A DNA stretch of 64,000 nucleotides from Areca catechu. Taxonomy: Eukaryota > Streptophyta > Magnoliopsida > Arecales > Arecaceae. How positions within the stretch are numbered: the stretch's first letter is position 1; each line of letters starts with the position of its first letter. Below, piece after piece: positions 12,010 to 24,052 of the stretch. Location: positions 35,572,449 through 35,636,448 of the forward strand of contig CM038052.1 in NCBI GenBank assembly GCA_021397845.1, written 5' to 3'. A program made the position numbers and the translations under genes. Under the pieces are notes generated by a model that saw only the letters and a list, made by a program, of their open reading frames with translations, had not been told where the DNA came from and did not search any database.

Positions 12010-14526
12010 CAGGAGATGAAACATTAGGAATTCATCAGTCCTTCATAGATACAAAGTTGGATGCTCCAGGAATTCTTCTACGTGATGGCCAACATGAAGA
12101 CATAGATCATACTGAGTTTATTTTAAAGAGCAATCATTTACAAGAAGGGAAATAAGAAAAAGATGATGAAAAAGTGGAAGAAGAATTGAAAGAAGAATAC
12201 AAAGGGTACTAAACATCTGAAGGGGCCGATAAGTAGTACTAAGTATATAATCCTTCAATCATTTTAAATATTTGTCTTGCATTATTTTAAATCTCATATT
12301 GCCACCCATAATTATATAATTAATTTGATGAAACTATTTATTTTTATTTTTAGAGATTATACATCATATCTTCTAAAAGTTGGAGTCATGCCAATCGAGG
12401 AGAGGCTCTCAAAGACAGAGCTCTCACGAAGAGAGCGATCATGCTGCTAGCTTTCATGGTTCTATGCCACTTACAACATGCGGTAAACTCTAATACTTTA
12501 GATATTCTCTTTTATATTATTTTATCCTTTATCATCTAATATAACATTCTTTATGTTAGATATTTTGCTCTTAGGTCCAGATGCGTGGGGTCACCATTGA
12601 TCCCACAATCATACAGTACAGCGATCGGCTCTCAAACTCAGCATCATGATCAAGGACCCCCCGAGTCACAGCACCTTTGACTTAGTTGAAGGATAGAGAG
12701 CTCATCTACATTTAGAGCTATTCATAAGTACATCTTAAATTAATATGTTTAAAATTTATTCATTTTAGAGTTAATATTTATTATTAAATTTTAATTTTGT
12801 AGTACATTCAGAGAGCCTAGGATGTCTCATGTAATGATCGGGATCATTCATCGAATAATGCCAAGGCCGGTGAACGAGTTCTCCAGTTGGCCATCAAGGG
12901 CTCGTGATGTATCTTGTAAGATGTTTCTAGTAAGTTGAATATGTTTAATTTTTAAATTTGTTATATGTTTGTCATACATCTAGATTTGATTGGTCGAGTG
13001 TGGTGCCAAAGCTTCAATACATGCCAGCCACATATCAACCAGCCTGGATGACTAGGTCATCTCTCAAGACCTCGTCACTGGATATCAAGCCACGTGCTCA
13101 CCAACCCTCTGCTTGGATGATGACCATTACCGGGTCCACCCCCCATTCATCCTAGTTACGTGTGATCCAGGAGCGGCTGCTATTAATGCATGTCATCTAA
13201 GAGGCACCCCATCATAGAGATGTGCTAGCCTCCACTCCTTGCTCCACTAGCCACTGTATGGTCCTTGCCATGGGCATGCCTGCCATGATTGAGACATGTC
13301 GGATGCTGGCCACTCCCTTGCAAGGCATACTATGCCACTTCTAGACATCAAGTACATGCCTATAAACTCTTCTCCGGGACCCTCTAGGTAAGGCAAAAAG
13401 AAAGGAGAAGAACAAGGAGAGAAGTTAGAGATGTAACTGAGAGCTCTCACCTCCCTTTCAGGGTCCTTCTTTTCTAACAAAGGAACCCTCTTCTCACTCT
13501 CGAAGCATAGATTGAGCTCCCTAATAACCTTTGAGTTTTTCATAGCTCACGGAGTCCCCAAACTCTGAGCATCAACTTGAGTTTTCATCAAGATATTTGT
13601 AGGCCATCATATACACTTTTCACTTCTTATAATGTATCCCTGCCTCTTCAACTCCACTCACTTGTATACTATCTCCTCGAAAATGGGTCTCATATGCACT
13701 AAGATCTCCTTCTTCTACAAAACTCATTCTATCTCCCTCTTTTGCTACTTCTCTGGCTTCACTTACTCTACTTAAAATCAAGGGGACTCTGAGCATCCTT
13801 TATTTGTCTTTCTAAGAGATTAACTTAAGTATCTGAGGATCAACCACCAGAGAACCCTCTACTATGTGTGGACTTTCTAATCTTCTTTGTCCTATAAGAT
13901 ATGACTCTCAGTAATAGGATCTTGTTAAGACTCGACTCTACATCAGTAGCCACCTCATCTCTAGTCATCCCCGAATCGAGCCCAAGTCAGCCAATCTTCC
14001 GATCTAATATAGATTGGTACTATAAAAAAGGCTAGCTTGTTCAAAATCTTATTGAGGTTTGGAGTTTGCTTCTAGACTCTTCTTGTCTTCAATTCATGCC
14101 ATGGCTAAGGAAAAAAGGATGGTTGTGTCTACTCCCACCGAGGTTCCTGCAACCTTGGCCACCCATCTCTGATTCCTCCAAAAGAAGGAAAGATGAGACT
14201 ATTGACTGCTCCGACTGTCACTATCGAGCAATTCCAGTAGCTCTTCTAGCAAGTACAAGTTTTGATGACTTTGGTGTAGGGCCTGCAGCAGGCCTTACCA
14301 AGGATAAAGGTGAAGCCAGCCTGCCACCCATCTCCAACATATCTATCCTTTCTTGAGTGAGGTGATCAACCCGAGGTGCGAGGCGAGCTTGGTACCACTC
14401 CCACTCTGAGCAAGAGGCCCCCCCGATGAGGTAATCAACTCAGGGTGCGAGGCAAGCCTCCTATCAAACCTTGACCAAGCTGTCGCATCCCATAGTCATC
14501 ACTCCAATCGAGAGCCAGATGAGGTG
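12010..14526. other. Unassigned sequence between CACTA and the Gypsy block
   Basis: No open frame here matches a family I recognise. 12360-13000 may be the rest of the CACTA transcription unit, since short exon-like pieces lie between AT-rich gaps. 13340-13870 has features of a Tat-type LTR in plus orientation: a TATAAAC motif near 13350, and near 13790 a TAACTTAAGTATCTGAGG stretch followed by AGAGAACCCT, like the U5 sequence of Tat LTRs. A second TATA-like CTATAAAAAAGG at about 14019 lies 80 bp before an ATG at 14101. The frame from that ATG (MAKEKRMVV) soon stops. E1 interrupts this sequence after AGGTG at 14522-14526. Confidence 0.3.
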
Positions 14527-16418
14527 CGATAGGTTGTGATGTTGTCGTTAAGACACCATGGCTATCAATTTAATTAACCGACTTCTAAATATAATTAAAA
14601 ATATATAAAAGGGTGAGTTGGGTCAAATCCATAGAGAAGGCAGTGCTTATGATGATTTGATATCTTTGATTTTAAAAAAATAGTTTGAAACCAAGAAATA
14701 AAAAGTAAAAGTATAAAAAAAAAGAAAGCTTAGGTATGTTCGATCTGCTAGTTGGATTTTAGCATCTACTTTCAAGAAAAGTAAAAGATAGAAATCCAAA
14801 TCACATAAAAATAAACTTTGCATTAATTAAAAAATAATCTAATTACAAGAAATTAAAAATAATTAAATAAACTACTACATACAATAACAAAGACTGGAAG
14901 TAGATCAGCACAGTCTCGTCAAAAAGATGGTCAGCGAACTCCCTTTTTTCTTTGTACTCATTGGAGCGAACTAGCTTTCTTTACTTCTTCCTCCTTGAAT
15001 CTTGATCTACAGATCAGCATAGGCAAAAAGATGGCATAGACGACAAAGCTTCTCCTCTTAGAAACCTCACTCCTAGAGGCCAACCCGCAATCCAAAGATG
15101 GACCTCCTACCCTGTACCGTACAACTCTCTCCAAGATGATTTCTTCTTAGCACAAGGGGTCCTTTAAATATATCTTGGCTAGGGCTTCCTCCCAGTCAAA
15201 TTTGGGCTCAATCGAGCTCCAAATTAGCTGAATATTGTAAAGAAAAGTCTGGGCCATTGATTTGCTACATGATGGATCGATGATAGCACTCCTTCTTTCT
15301 TTGGTAGCAGAGTCTGGAAGGGACTCTCACAACTTCGAATCCCTGAATCCTGGGACTCCTTCTGGGACTCGGATTCTCTTCTCCCGATCACAGTGGATGG
15401 CGGGGAAGAGGGATTGACGGAGATGGTGGCTAGTGACAGGTTGATGTGGACGGTGGGAAGGAACATCATATGGTTTGGAGGTGGTCGAATAGGGAATAAG
15501 GAACAGAGAGGAGAAGGATGGCTTCTCCTAGCCGCGAGGAGGCTCCTGGTCGGTGATGGGTGGACAGCGATGGCAAGAAGTGGCGGATAGTGGTTGCTAT
15601 ACTTGAAAGAGGGCCGATGATGAAGAGGAGTAGTGATGGGATCGTAGAAGATGGTAATGGGAAGAAGGTCGGCGATGGTGGATCGGATTGAGAGAGGGCC
15701 AAGATGGGGTGTAAGACAGCTGGACGGTGGCTTGGGATGGCAGGGGGTGGCGATGACAGTGGGAGGAGAGGCAGACAGTGGAGGGCAGTGTGGATGAGAG
15801 GAAGATGGTGGAGGATAGTGTTTTAACGGTGGCCGGTGAGTTTCTGGTGGTGAGAGGGCTCCCAGTGATGAGTGGACAGCCATGGACAATGGCTTGATGC
15901 GATGAGGTGGTTGGACGATGGTGAGCTGGTGATGAACGACCCATGGATGAGGAAATAGATGGCCGGTCGGTAAAAGCAAAGTCTCCCAATGGCTTTTTCA
16001 ATCATGGAGGGCCTCTCGGCATCTCTTCCGGTGACTGGCGATGATCGATGGTGAACGAGCAGCGGCTCAAGGTAAAAAATGGTAAAAATCCCTCCCATGG
16101 TTCATGGCTCAGAGCCGTGGACTGTGAGCCATGGCAGCAGTGGACCAGGCGAGCTCCCGTAGACCAAGCGGCCATTACATGGTGGATCGACTGCTTTAAT
16201 ATTCATGTAATTCCTAAAATAAATTTTGAAATTCAATTTTAGGCCCATTTAAACTCTGATTTGAGTACCATTTTCATCGTTGGACTCCAAAAATCAAGCT
16301 CTTCATAATGATAATTTTCTTTTCTATAAATAATATATAAAAGTATCAATTTAATATAAATAAAGATAGTTTAATTATTACATTAATGCATTTATGTATG
16401 TATATAATATAATTATCA
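14527..16418 (-). repeat. E1 3' LTR (left copy)
   Basis: It matches 52913-54805 end to end. It starts CGATAGGT, where the other copy has TGATGGGT, and ends in ATAATTATCA. The minus-strand open frame at 15224-15979 (251 codons, Pro/Ser/His-rich) and its plus-strand shadows lie inside this LTR and recur in broken form in the other copy. I therefore treat them as chance open frames in GC-skewed LTR sequence, not genes. Confidence 0.9.
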
Positions 16419-19400
16419 TACCCTCCAACTTGAACTTTGCTCGTCATCGAGTAATGTAGATGAATTAGCTATGTATACAAACTTATCCTTAAATTGAAAG
16501 TTGACTTAGGCAGTCCTAAAGGTGGCTGATACCTGGCCAGATCATTAAAGAGATACTTCATTAGATCACCGAGTCAACCCAATTAGTGGTTGAATGTTGA
16601 TCATAGAAATCTTTAGAGATCTTCCTTACTATCTTTCCAACTTACTCTTTAAATCCTCCAACTTGATTTGGGTCAAGTTTGTTATCTTTTTACACTTTAG
16701 TCCTTAAGTTTTTCTTCTTTTCTTATTTTTTTATTTTTCTTTTTTCTGAGAAGTCCAGTGCAATGTCTTGACCTCTTAAGTATTAGCATCCTCTCCTTTT
16801 GATAGAACCATAATGCTTACGTAGATGAAGGGGCCTGATTACTCAGTAGGGTGCCATTGCTTAACAGATCTCTTGACCTTCTCATCTTTTGATGCGAACC
16901 ACAATGCTTACTTAGGTGAAGGAGCCCGGTTACTTAATAAGAGTTCAAGAAGAGCTGTGAGGTTAGACTGACTCTCTAATTTTTTTTAAGGACTCTTTTT
17001 ATATCTCAACATTTTTGCCCCTACTCTTAATAAGCAAATTCTTTATTGAGATAAGAAGGGAGAGAGTTCTGGAATCACTCCTAAAATTTAACTTGGTCAA
17101 CACCCTATTATTTGTTGGATTTTCTTAGTGATTTTCCCCTTAGTATCTCTAAAACTATCTAGGCCATTAATCAATCATTGATTAGGAGACCTAATTAACT
17201 TCAAATAGATATAAAATTTGGATACAAAACTTATTACTTTTAATCATACTTAAGGACTTAATTAGATTAGTTATTCTCCTTCCTAACTTAATCAACATTG
17301 TCCTCAATGAAGAAGAAAATAAAAGATGCAATATGCAAAAAAGAATAGGAAAGAGTACACCTAGAGTGAATGTACTTTAAGAGTTGAAGAAGGCTTCGTG
17401 AAGTAGCAGGTTCTTGTACTTCTATCTAAGTTCCTATAACTATGCTAAAGAAAAAAATAAGATTGTTGGGTTATCTTTTAACCAGCACTAAGTTTAACAT
17501 CTTCAGCCGGATATTTTGAGGGAGTCTAGTAGATCGTTAACTTTAATATGTCCCTTATAACATCAAAAAGACATGACCAATTAGGAGGCCTTGTCATCAT
17601 GACAGAAAATCATTCATAGAGTACTCTATGATAATTAGCCCGAATCAATAAAGTATACTAGGTAAGCATATTATTTTGGGATTTAAAATATTATTATAAT
17701 TTATATGATAACTAGGAAGGGATTGTGCTTGTTGGGCCGATATTGTAGGTGGTAGTTTAAAAATTTTTTCAATCATGGGTTGGTCTACCCTACTCCCTTT
17801 CTCAGGCATGATGTGATTGGTCAATGTCCCTTCCCATTTTAAAGTTGGACACCTTTTCCAGATTAATATTAGACCTATCTCCATACATTATTTTAATATC
17901 ATGGAAAGGTTTTGGAGGTCTCAAAATTGGTGCCAAATATGGAGAAAACAACTATAAAGTTTTTAAGATCTTGATTCCTCATTTTAGTAATATCCCACCT
18001 GATAGCTTCTTTATGTGCTTTTAGAATACCATTGAGTTGGGTTTCCTAGGTAAGATTCACCGGAAGAGTTTCAATGGGTGCATTAGGAAGTGATTTCAAT
18101 TTTAGTTCTGGTGGTGATTTTAACAAGGGGGCTATTGATGGGCTAGGTGATGGCTCTTGTTGTTCATCAATAAAAAATGAGATGGTTTCAAAGTAGGGTA
18201 TTTATATTGGGTTATTCACTTCAGTACTATACCCATCTATATTAAAATCATCTACCCTTAATTGAGCTAAACAAGAATCTAACAAATCCTGGAAAAGAAT
18301 TATGGGGGTGGCTTCCTCTATTGAGTCCACATTTATGGTTCTTGGGAAGTCTCGACCAATTTTATTTTTGCATCAATTTGTTCTCCCATCCCATTAGAAG
18401 GCATAGATTTTCAGGGCACTAGGGAATGGGGCTATAGGTGAGTGGGGTAATGATGAAATTGGTTCATCCCATAAGTTTAATATCTCCATATATTTTTCTA
18501 CCTTAGCCAAATTATCTATATTAGTCCTTATGGTTGTGTAGAATTATTCTAAGACCAGTTCATTCCCAGGAGTCAGAGTTGATTATTTAAGAAAAGCTAG
18601 AGGGTCATTAAAGTTTTGAGCTATATATGGTCCCTCTAGATTACTCTCAGGTTGACTAGGCAGTTCACTTCCCTCCTCTCTATTAAGCTCGATCAATCAT
18701 TGATCAGATTGATCTATTAGTTTGTTGATATATCGCTGTTGGGCTATAATCAGTTATTAAAATTATGCAAACCTATCGACATCTAGGTTGGTTTGCAGAG
18801 AAGGTGGGTATGATGCTTACTGAACCTTCTCTTCAAATAATGGGCTATAATTAGTTGGAGGAGGTTGATAATGGGGATAGGGCTGATCACAATAGGATTC
18901 CTCTATAAACATAGATCCTTGGGTAGCAGGGTAACCACTGGACGTGGTTGCCACAAAAAATCTAGTTGAGCCCCTCAACATGAATTATAGGCATTACAGT
19001 ATGGATTATCTCTTGAGTTGTAGGTTGTTTAGGTTTGATCCTGATAAACTCGGTTATACCTAAACTCAAGAGATTGGTACCTAGGGGCACTCACTCTCAA
19101 AGTGGGTGGGGCTCAAATAAATTTGGTGTGTTGGGAGAAAGGGTACTCTACTATAAGGCTTCATGCTCATGGCACTAATTTAGTCTATCAAATTATGCTG
19201 ATCATTTAGATATGCAATCAAAGTTTTAGATCAGATCAATCCTTATTTATTTATTATTATTATATATTTCTTTAAGAGGAGTGGTGAGATGAAGAAGGAA
19301 AAGAGTTCTAAAGAAAGGAGCTTGAGGAGTCCTAGAGCTAAGTGAGAGAAGAAGAATTAGTTAGGATTGGGTTTTATTTACAAACAAGTTAGCATACATG

Positions 19401-19760
19401 GACTCTCTATCTCAGGGTTCCCTAATTCTAGATAGCTCCTAACTGCCAAGGCAACCTTGGATCCCTCTAAGTCAGAAACTAACTAATCAACTAGCTAGTA
19501 GGATAAGATTGGTGGGGGTCCCCCTATTACTTTCCTTAGATATCAATTAAAATTAGCCAGGTTAGTCAACGGAATCAATTAAAAACCATCTTTCTTCAAA
19601 GCTACATCATCCTTGAACCCCTTTCTTAGACATCAGTTAATCAGCCAATCATGACCCAGTCCAACTCTTTCGGGTGCCTTGTCCTATTGAGCTTGAGTTT
19701 TTTAGGGGCTAGCATCTAATTGATTTTAATTAATAGGCTTAGATCAATGCAAGATGCAGG
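16419..19760 (-). pseudogene. E1 internal remnant (gag, PR/RT edge, 3' UTR)
   Basis: On the minus strand, 19390-19760 is the 5' leader, homologous to E2 positions 36150-36520. About 18950-19080 encodes a gag C-terminal relic (DNPYCNAYN, compare the NPYSNTYNPG motif of Athila gag). 17950-18110 encodes the linker before RT (KSPPELKLKSLPNAP, then LKAHKEAIRWDI). After that, RT, RNase H and integrase are essentially absent. The sequence passes into a pol-end relic near 17480 (AEDVKLSA, also present in E2 near 30420) and the 3' untranslated region (16419-17400). This suggests an old internal deletion. No open frame survives. Confidence 0.65.
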
Positions 19761-19765
19761 GTGGT
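19761..19765. other. Target-site duplication, left (GTGGT)
   Basis: GTGGT immediately precedes the left LTR of the unit inserted in E1. The right partner at 52195-52199 is ATGGT, so four of five bases match. Rejoining E1 across these points restores its leader in register with the uninterrupted E2 leader (36480-36530), which supports the boundary. Confidence 0.65.
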
Positions 19766-20364
19766 TGACGATGGAGCGGCCAACTTCAAGATGGGAAGAA
19801 GACCAATAAAATGAAAACCGACCACTTTGGAGCTTCTCTAGTGAGATTCCAAAAGAAGAGAAGAGGGCATGGCGGAGACCGATCAGTTGTAGGCGGTGAA
19901 AGAAGGAGCTCAACAGCTTAATTAGATTTTTTCAATGATGAGGAGGTTCTCCGGCGTGTTCCCAGCCACGAGGAGACTCCCAGCGATGAGGGACGGAGCT
20001 CTAGCAAGTTTCCTAGTGAAGCATGGCTTGGTTTGGCCTATGGTCCATGCATTGAACTCGTGGACCAGTGGCAATGGCGGCAATGGACCGAGCTGCTACT
20101 TTATGGACCATTTGGCTAGCTCACTGTGGACCAACTACATCAATATTCGCGTAGATTCTTTAATAGTAACTTCAAAATCCATTTTTTGGCTCAACTAAAG
20201 TCCGATTCATGTGCCATTCACATTGTTGGATCCCAAAAATCATGCTCTTTGCATTGGCAGGGTTCTTTTATTAAAACACTGCATAAAAATATTAATTTTT
20301 ATGAAATAACATAAATTTGATTAATAAATTAATGCACTTATTACTAATTTTTATGCACTTATCA
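19766..20364 (-). repeat. Short, diverged Athila-type LTR (LTR-a)
   Basis: This 599-bp segment begins TGACGATGG and ends CTTATCA. Its right two thirds resemble the end of the E2 LTR (22080-22451), sharing GGATCCCAAAAATC, TTAAAACACT and the TTAATGCACT region. It lacks the first ~1.4 kb of the 2-kb LTR and is clearly more diverged than the E2 LTRs are from each other. On the minus strand it is the 3' LTR, with the polypurine tract directly to its right. Confidence 0.65.
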
Positions 20365-20429
20365 CTCCCTCCAACTTAAATCTTACTTGTCCTTGAGTAA
20401 AATAAATCGTATCCCAGCAGCAAAAACTT
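20365..20429 (-). other. 65-bp internal stub: PPT joined to a primer-site relic
   Basis: On the minus strand this stub reads AGTTTTTGCTGC at its start, as in the sequence just after a 5' LTR in this family. It ends with the polypurine tract AAGTTGGAGGG. It is all that is left of an internal region between LTR-a and the next LTR, so gag and pol between them were deleted. Confidence 0.6.
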
Positions 20430-22451
20430 GATGTGAATTTTAAGTTGTAACCGCAAATGCACGGTGTGCAAAATAGCACATCCAGCGAGTACGGGTCGAT
20501 CCCACGAGGAAATGTTGTCTGAACTGTGTTCAAACCCTCACTTAGATAAGCTGACAAGAATGAGCAAAAGTTAATTAAATCGATGAAATAAATGATCTAA
20601 AGATCTAGGACTAATGAATCCACTAGATTAATGATTTCGAAAACTTTTCTAAGGATATATTTTATAAAACCTTTCAACTTTCTCCTTTGTAATAACCAAG
20701 TATGGATTATGAAAAGATTTAACTCAACTATAACCCATCAAGATTTTACAAGGAAAGAAAGAAAGAAATGAAAAAAGAAATTATTGAGCCTTCTATTTTT
20801 ATCCTTCTTGCACCGAATCAAGCATGAACAATGAAGGGATTGAAATCCAACTATAGTTCATCAAGTCTCTTGGCAAGAAGTTTGAAAAGGAAAGATAAAC
20901 TATTAAAAATTAAAGCATAAACTCTTAAAAATTAAAGCCCGAAAAGAAATCCAAAGAAGGGCTTCTAATCATGGTCTAGCTTCATCACCAATCCTAGAGG
21001 GTATGCTTAACTAGACATGATTAAAATAAAATTTAAAAAATAAAATAAAATAAAATGATATAAAATCAATTATACTACTTGTAGAAATATAAATTGAAGA
21101 ATTAAATGCAAAAATAAAAACTACCTTAATGACAGGAATTTAATAGCATAAAAATAAATTGCAAGAATGTAATCTATCCTAGTGCTAAAATTAAAAATTG
21201 CAAGCAAAAAATTTAAAATAAGAAAAGTAATTTTCTATTCCTAATCAAATTTGATTACAAACTATTTAACTCATAAGTCATTAACAGGGCCAGGAGTTAA
21301 AATAAAAATAAAAATTAAATAACTAAAGGGAAGAAGAAGGGGAAGAAAAACGACGGGCTCTGGCTTCTGCCTCTCTGCTCCCCAGGTGTTGGATGATGGG
21401 CCCTCGCTTCTACTTCTTGGCTTTCTTTATAGCTGAGCCAAATGTGTGACCCTGTGGGAGATCAGCGTTGGTTTCTTTCAGTTCTTTATTCTCCTTCCCG
21501 TAACCAATACAACCACCGCTTATCCCATAACCACTTGACTTCTTCGGTGTTATCCCGAATCCTTCGAGGGCATTATCCATCGATCCTCCTGCTCCTTCGG
21601 ACATCTAGGTTCTTGAGCAAAGACAGCGATAGTGAGGAGGAGGTAGTGGTGGGCTCGGACAGTGGACCGGTGATGGTTGTGTGGTTGTTCGGAAGCTCGA
21701 ACGGCGGTTGAAGATGAAAAGAAGGTGACCATGATGAATCCCATGGGAGTAGAAGGTGGTAGCATTAGATGAAGATGGCCGGTGGATGGAATCGGAGAAA
21801 GAGGCTTTTTTGGTGACTTGGCAGTGGTGAAGACGACCATAGGAGCGGCAGCATGGAGGAATGATGATTCGGGGAAGGACCACGGTGACCGGAAGAGCAG
21901 GGAAGGAAAAGCAGTAATCGGTGAAGAAGACCGGTGGTGATGGCGATGATGCAAGTAGTGGCAACAGGAGATCAGAGGAGAAAATGGGAAGATGACCGTG
22001 GCTCTTCCTTGGATCCGTTTCTGGCCATTTTCGGACCTTTGGCGACTTCTCGGACGATGAAGAGCCTCTCGGCAGCAAGGGAAAGAGATCCGATAGCTCC
22101 CCTGGCGAAGACATGGCTTAGGGAGGTCTGTGGTCCATGGACTGAATTCATGGACCAGCTGCAATGGTGGCAATGGACTGGTCGGGCACCCTGTGAACCC
22201 AGCAGTCGGTCCACCATGGACCAGCTACTCTAATATTCGTGCAACTTCTTAATAACAACTTCAAATTAAAATCTCGAGCTCGTCCGAACTTTAAATTGAG
22301 TGTCGTTCATGCCGTTGGATCCCAAAAATCGTGCTCTTCATATTGGCAGGGTTCTTTTGTTAAAACACTACATAAAATATTAATTCTAATTAAATAAAGT
22401 GAAATTGAGTTATAAATTAATGCACTATGGTTAATTTTTATGCACTTATCA
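20430..22451 (-). repeat. E2 3' LTR (left copy)
   Basis: It begins TGATGTGAATTTTAAG and ends GCACTTATCA, and it matches the split right copy along its length. In the stretches I compared, the copies differ mostly by CG to TG/CA changes (for example GGTCGATCCCACGAGG here versus GGTCATCCCATAAGG at 36898). That is the usual signature of methylated-cytosine decay. The open frames at 21410-22233 on both strands lie within the LTR and are not credible genes. Confidence 0.9.
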
Positions 22452-23268
22452 CTCCCCTCAACTTAAATCTTACTCGTCCTCGAGTAAAATAAATGATTAA
22501 GGAGACTACCAAAAATCTTAATACCTTACACAAGTTTACTTAGACTCAAAGGTTGTTCTCATATCCCTTTTTATAAGTAAAAGATTTTCCATTAGATAGT
22601 AGATGAAATGGGTCATTGGGATATTAATAGTTTCAAGTAAATTGGTTAAGTGCAAATTCTTCATTTTTCTAAATAATTCTTTGCCAACTCCTACTGTTAT
22701 TTCTAAATCTTCTACTCCCATGGAGTGGTGAGATATCATTTTAGTGCAAGGATATTCTACTTATTCTTTCACTTTTTTTTTTGATACAAACCATGCAATG
22801 TCTTAATCTCTTAAGCTTTTTATCTGACCCTTGTAACAAGTTTTCGATCAATGTTTCCCAGACCAGTTGGCCTTAGGGCACTAGGTGTAGAACACCCCTC
22901 GAGCTTACTGGCTTGAGTCAGAAAGGCTACAAATCAAAACTAGCTGTATAACAAAATTTCTTCACATCTCCACTTTTTGATGTGAGACTCAACCGTTTAC
23001 TTAGACGAAGAAGCCTGGTTACTTGGTGGAACAATGTTTAGAACTTGCTTTCATTATTTCACTTTTTTTTTCTTTTCTAATAAAGGAACTTTGCATTTAA
23101 CAACACCCACACACATCCAAGAATTAGATTCTTCTTCAATGCAAATAGAAGGGTTAAAATTATCTGGAAATTTGATTTCATTCTTACTTACCATTTTTAC
23201 TTGAGTATATTAATATTTTACCCCTCAATATTTCAAACAATATCTAGACTATTCAATCAATTACTTAT
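22452..23268 (-). other. E2 3' untranslated region
   Basis: This non-coding AT-rich sequence lies between the E2 polypurine tract and the E4 insertion. It is homologous to the E1 3' UTR (16419-17290), with shared stretches such as CAATGTCTTAATCTCTTAAG. It resumes at 30127 on the other side of E4. Confidence 0.7.
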
Positions 23269-24052
23269 TGTTGCCGCCAAGATCGTCGTGGTCCGTAGTT
23301 GCTGTCGGCGCTGGAGATGCACTCCCCCTGCCGCTCAGCCATCCTCGGCTCCCGGACCTCCTCGCTGGGTGCGGTTGTCTTGCCGCCCAGCAGTCCTTCG
23401 CTCCTGAACCTGTGAGATAGGGGTTAGAGACCCGGACCGGGGTTTCCTGTGGGGACACTCCGATGATCAAGTCAGTGACGATCCAGGGAAATAGATTCTC
23501 CTGGTCGGGCCCCTCTTGATGGACTCCGCTCTAGGAGGAGTGGAAAATATGTGTGAAGGTGAAAATGTTGCAAGGGGAGAGTGATAGCGATGAAAGAGGG
23601 GTGCCTTGTTCCTCCGCCTCTCCTTGTATCCCTCGTTTTCCTTCAACTGTGGTGGTAGCGGCGCTTTGCCCTCTTGGTCAGGCTTGCGCTTGTGCTCATG
23701 GTGGTGGTGGTGCCATGCCCCTCTTGCTGGTGGGGGTTGCACTCCTTCTCCTCTTTTTTCTTTCTCTCTCTGGCTTGTCTTTTTTGCCTGTGTGTTCTTG
23801 AGTTGTTGTGTGTTACCTCTGAGTTTTGTTGCAAAGTAGGTTACCATTGGGTGCTTGTCTCGGGATCCCCGTCGGCCTGTCAGGTGCATGCGGCGGTGTC
23901 CTGAGGAGTCTTTCCTGATTCGTGATAAGGGGAGTTATCAGGCACTCCGGCATTCCTCTTGGTTGCCTCATTTCGGGAAATTTGGCAGTGCCTTGAATGG
24001 TGGGCAGCCGCCTGCGGGATTCGAATCTCCCGGTTGGCTTTCCTTCTTGGGC
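23269..24052 (-). repeat. E4 3' LTR, truncated
   Basis: It matches 28339-29125 of the right LTR from TGTTGCCGCC to TTCTTGGGC and then stops abruptly. About 1 kb of the LTR (the U3 side), the polypurine tract and adjoining internal sequence are missing, and the antisense frame follows at once. Open frames on both strands in 23467-24094 are LTR sequence and reappear in the other copy. Confidence 0.85.

Larger units (their letters stand above)
6963..12010 (+). mobile_element. CACTA (En/Spm) DNA transposon, degraded
   Basis: The left terminus CACTGCAAGAAAG at 6963 is followed by about 300 bp of short subterminal repeats on both strands (GCTAAT, TTAGCGAC and TTAGCAAC variants, 6990-7290), as is usual for CACTA ends. 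A C/T-rich block (7320-7780) and a leader (7930-8280) precede a TNP2-type transposase pseudogene (8822-11990). I could not find the matching right terminus; the outer Gypsy block enters at 14527 and may have displaced it. The element is clearly inactive. The right limit given is the last recognisable transposase homology, not a true end. Confidence 0.8.

Noticed and set aside
13247..13543. Minus-strand 98-codon frame left of the nest
   Set aside because: There is no recognisable domain, promoter or splice context, and the region looks like LTR-type sequence.
15224..16001. Minus-strand open frame of 251 codons, Pro/Ser/His-rich
   Set aside because: It lies wholly inside the E1 LTR, is low-complexity and is broken in the paired LTR copy (53641-54555).
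21410..22233. Several overlapping frames up to 207 codons on both strands
   Set aside because: They sit inside the E2 LTR. Overlap on both strands and Ser/Pro/His bias are what GC-skewed non-coding DNA gives, and the other LTR copy does not keep them intact.
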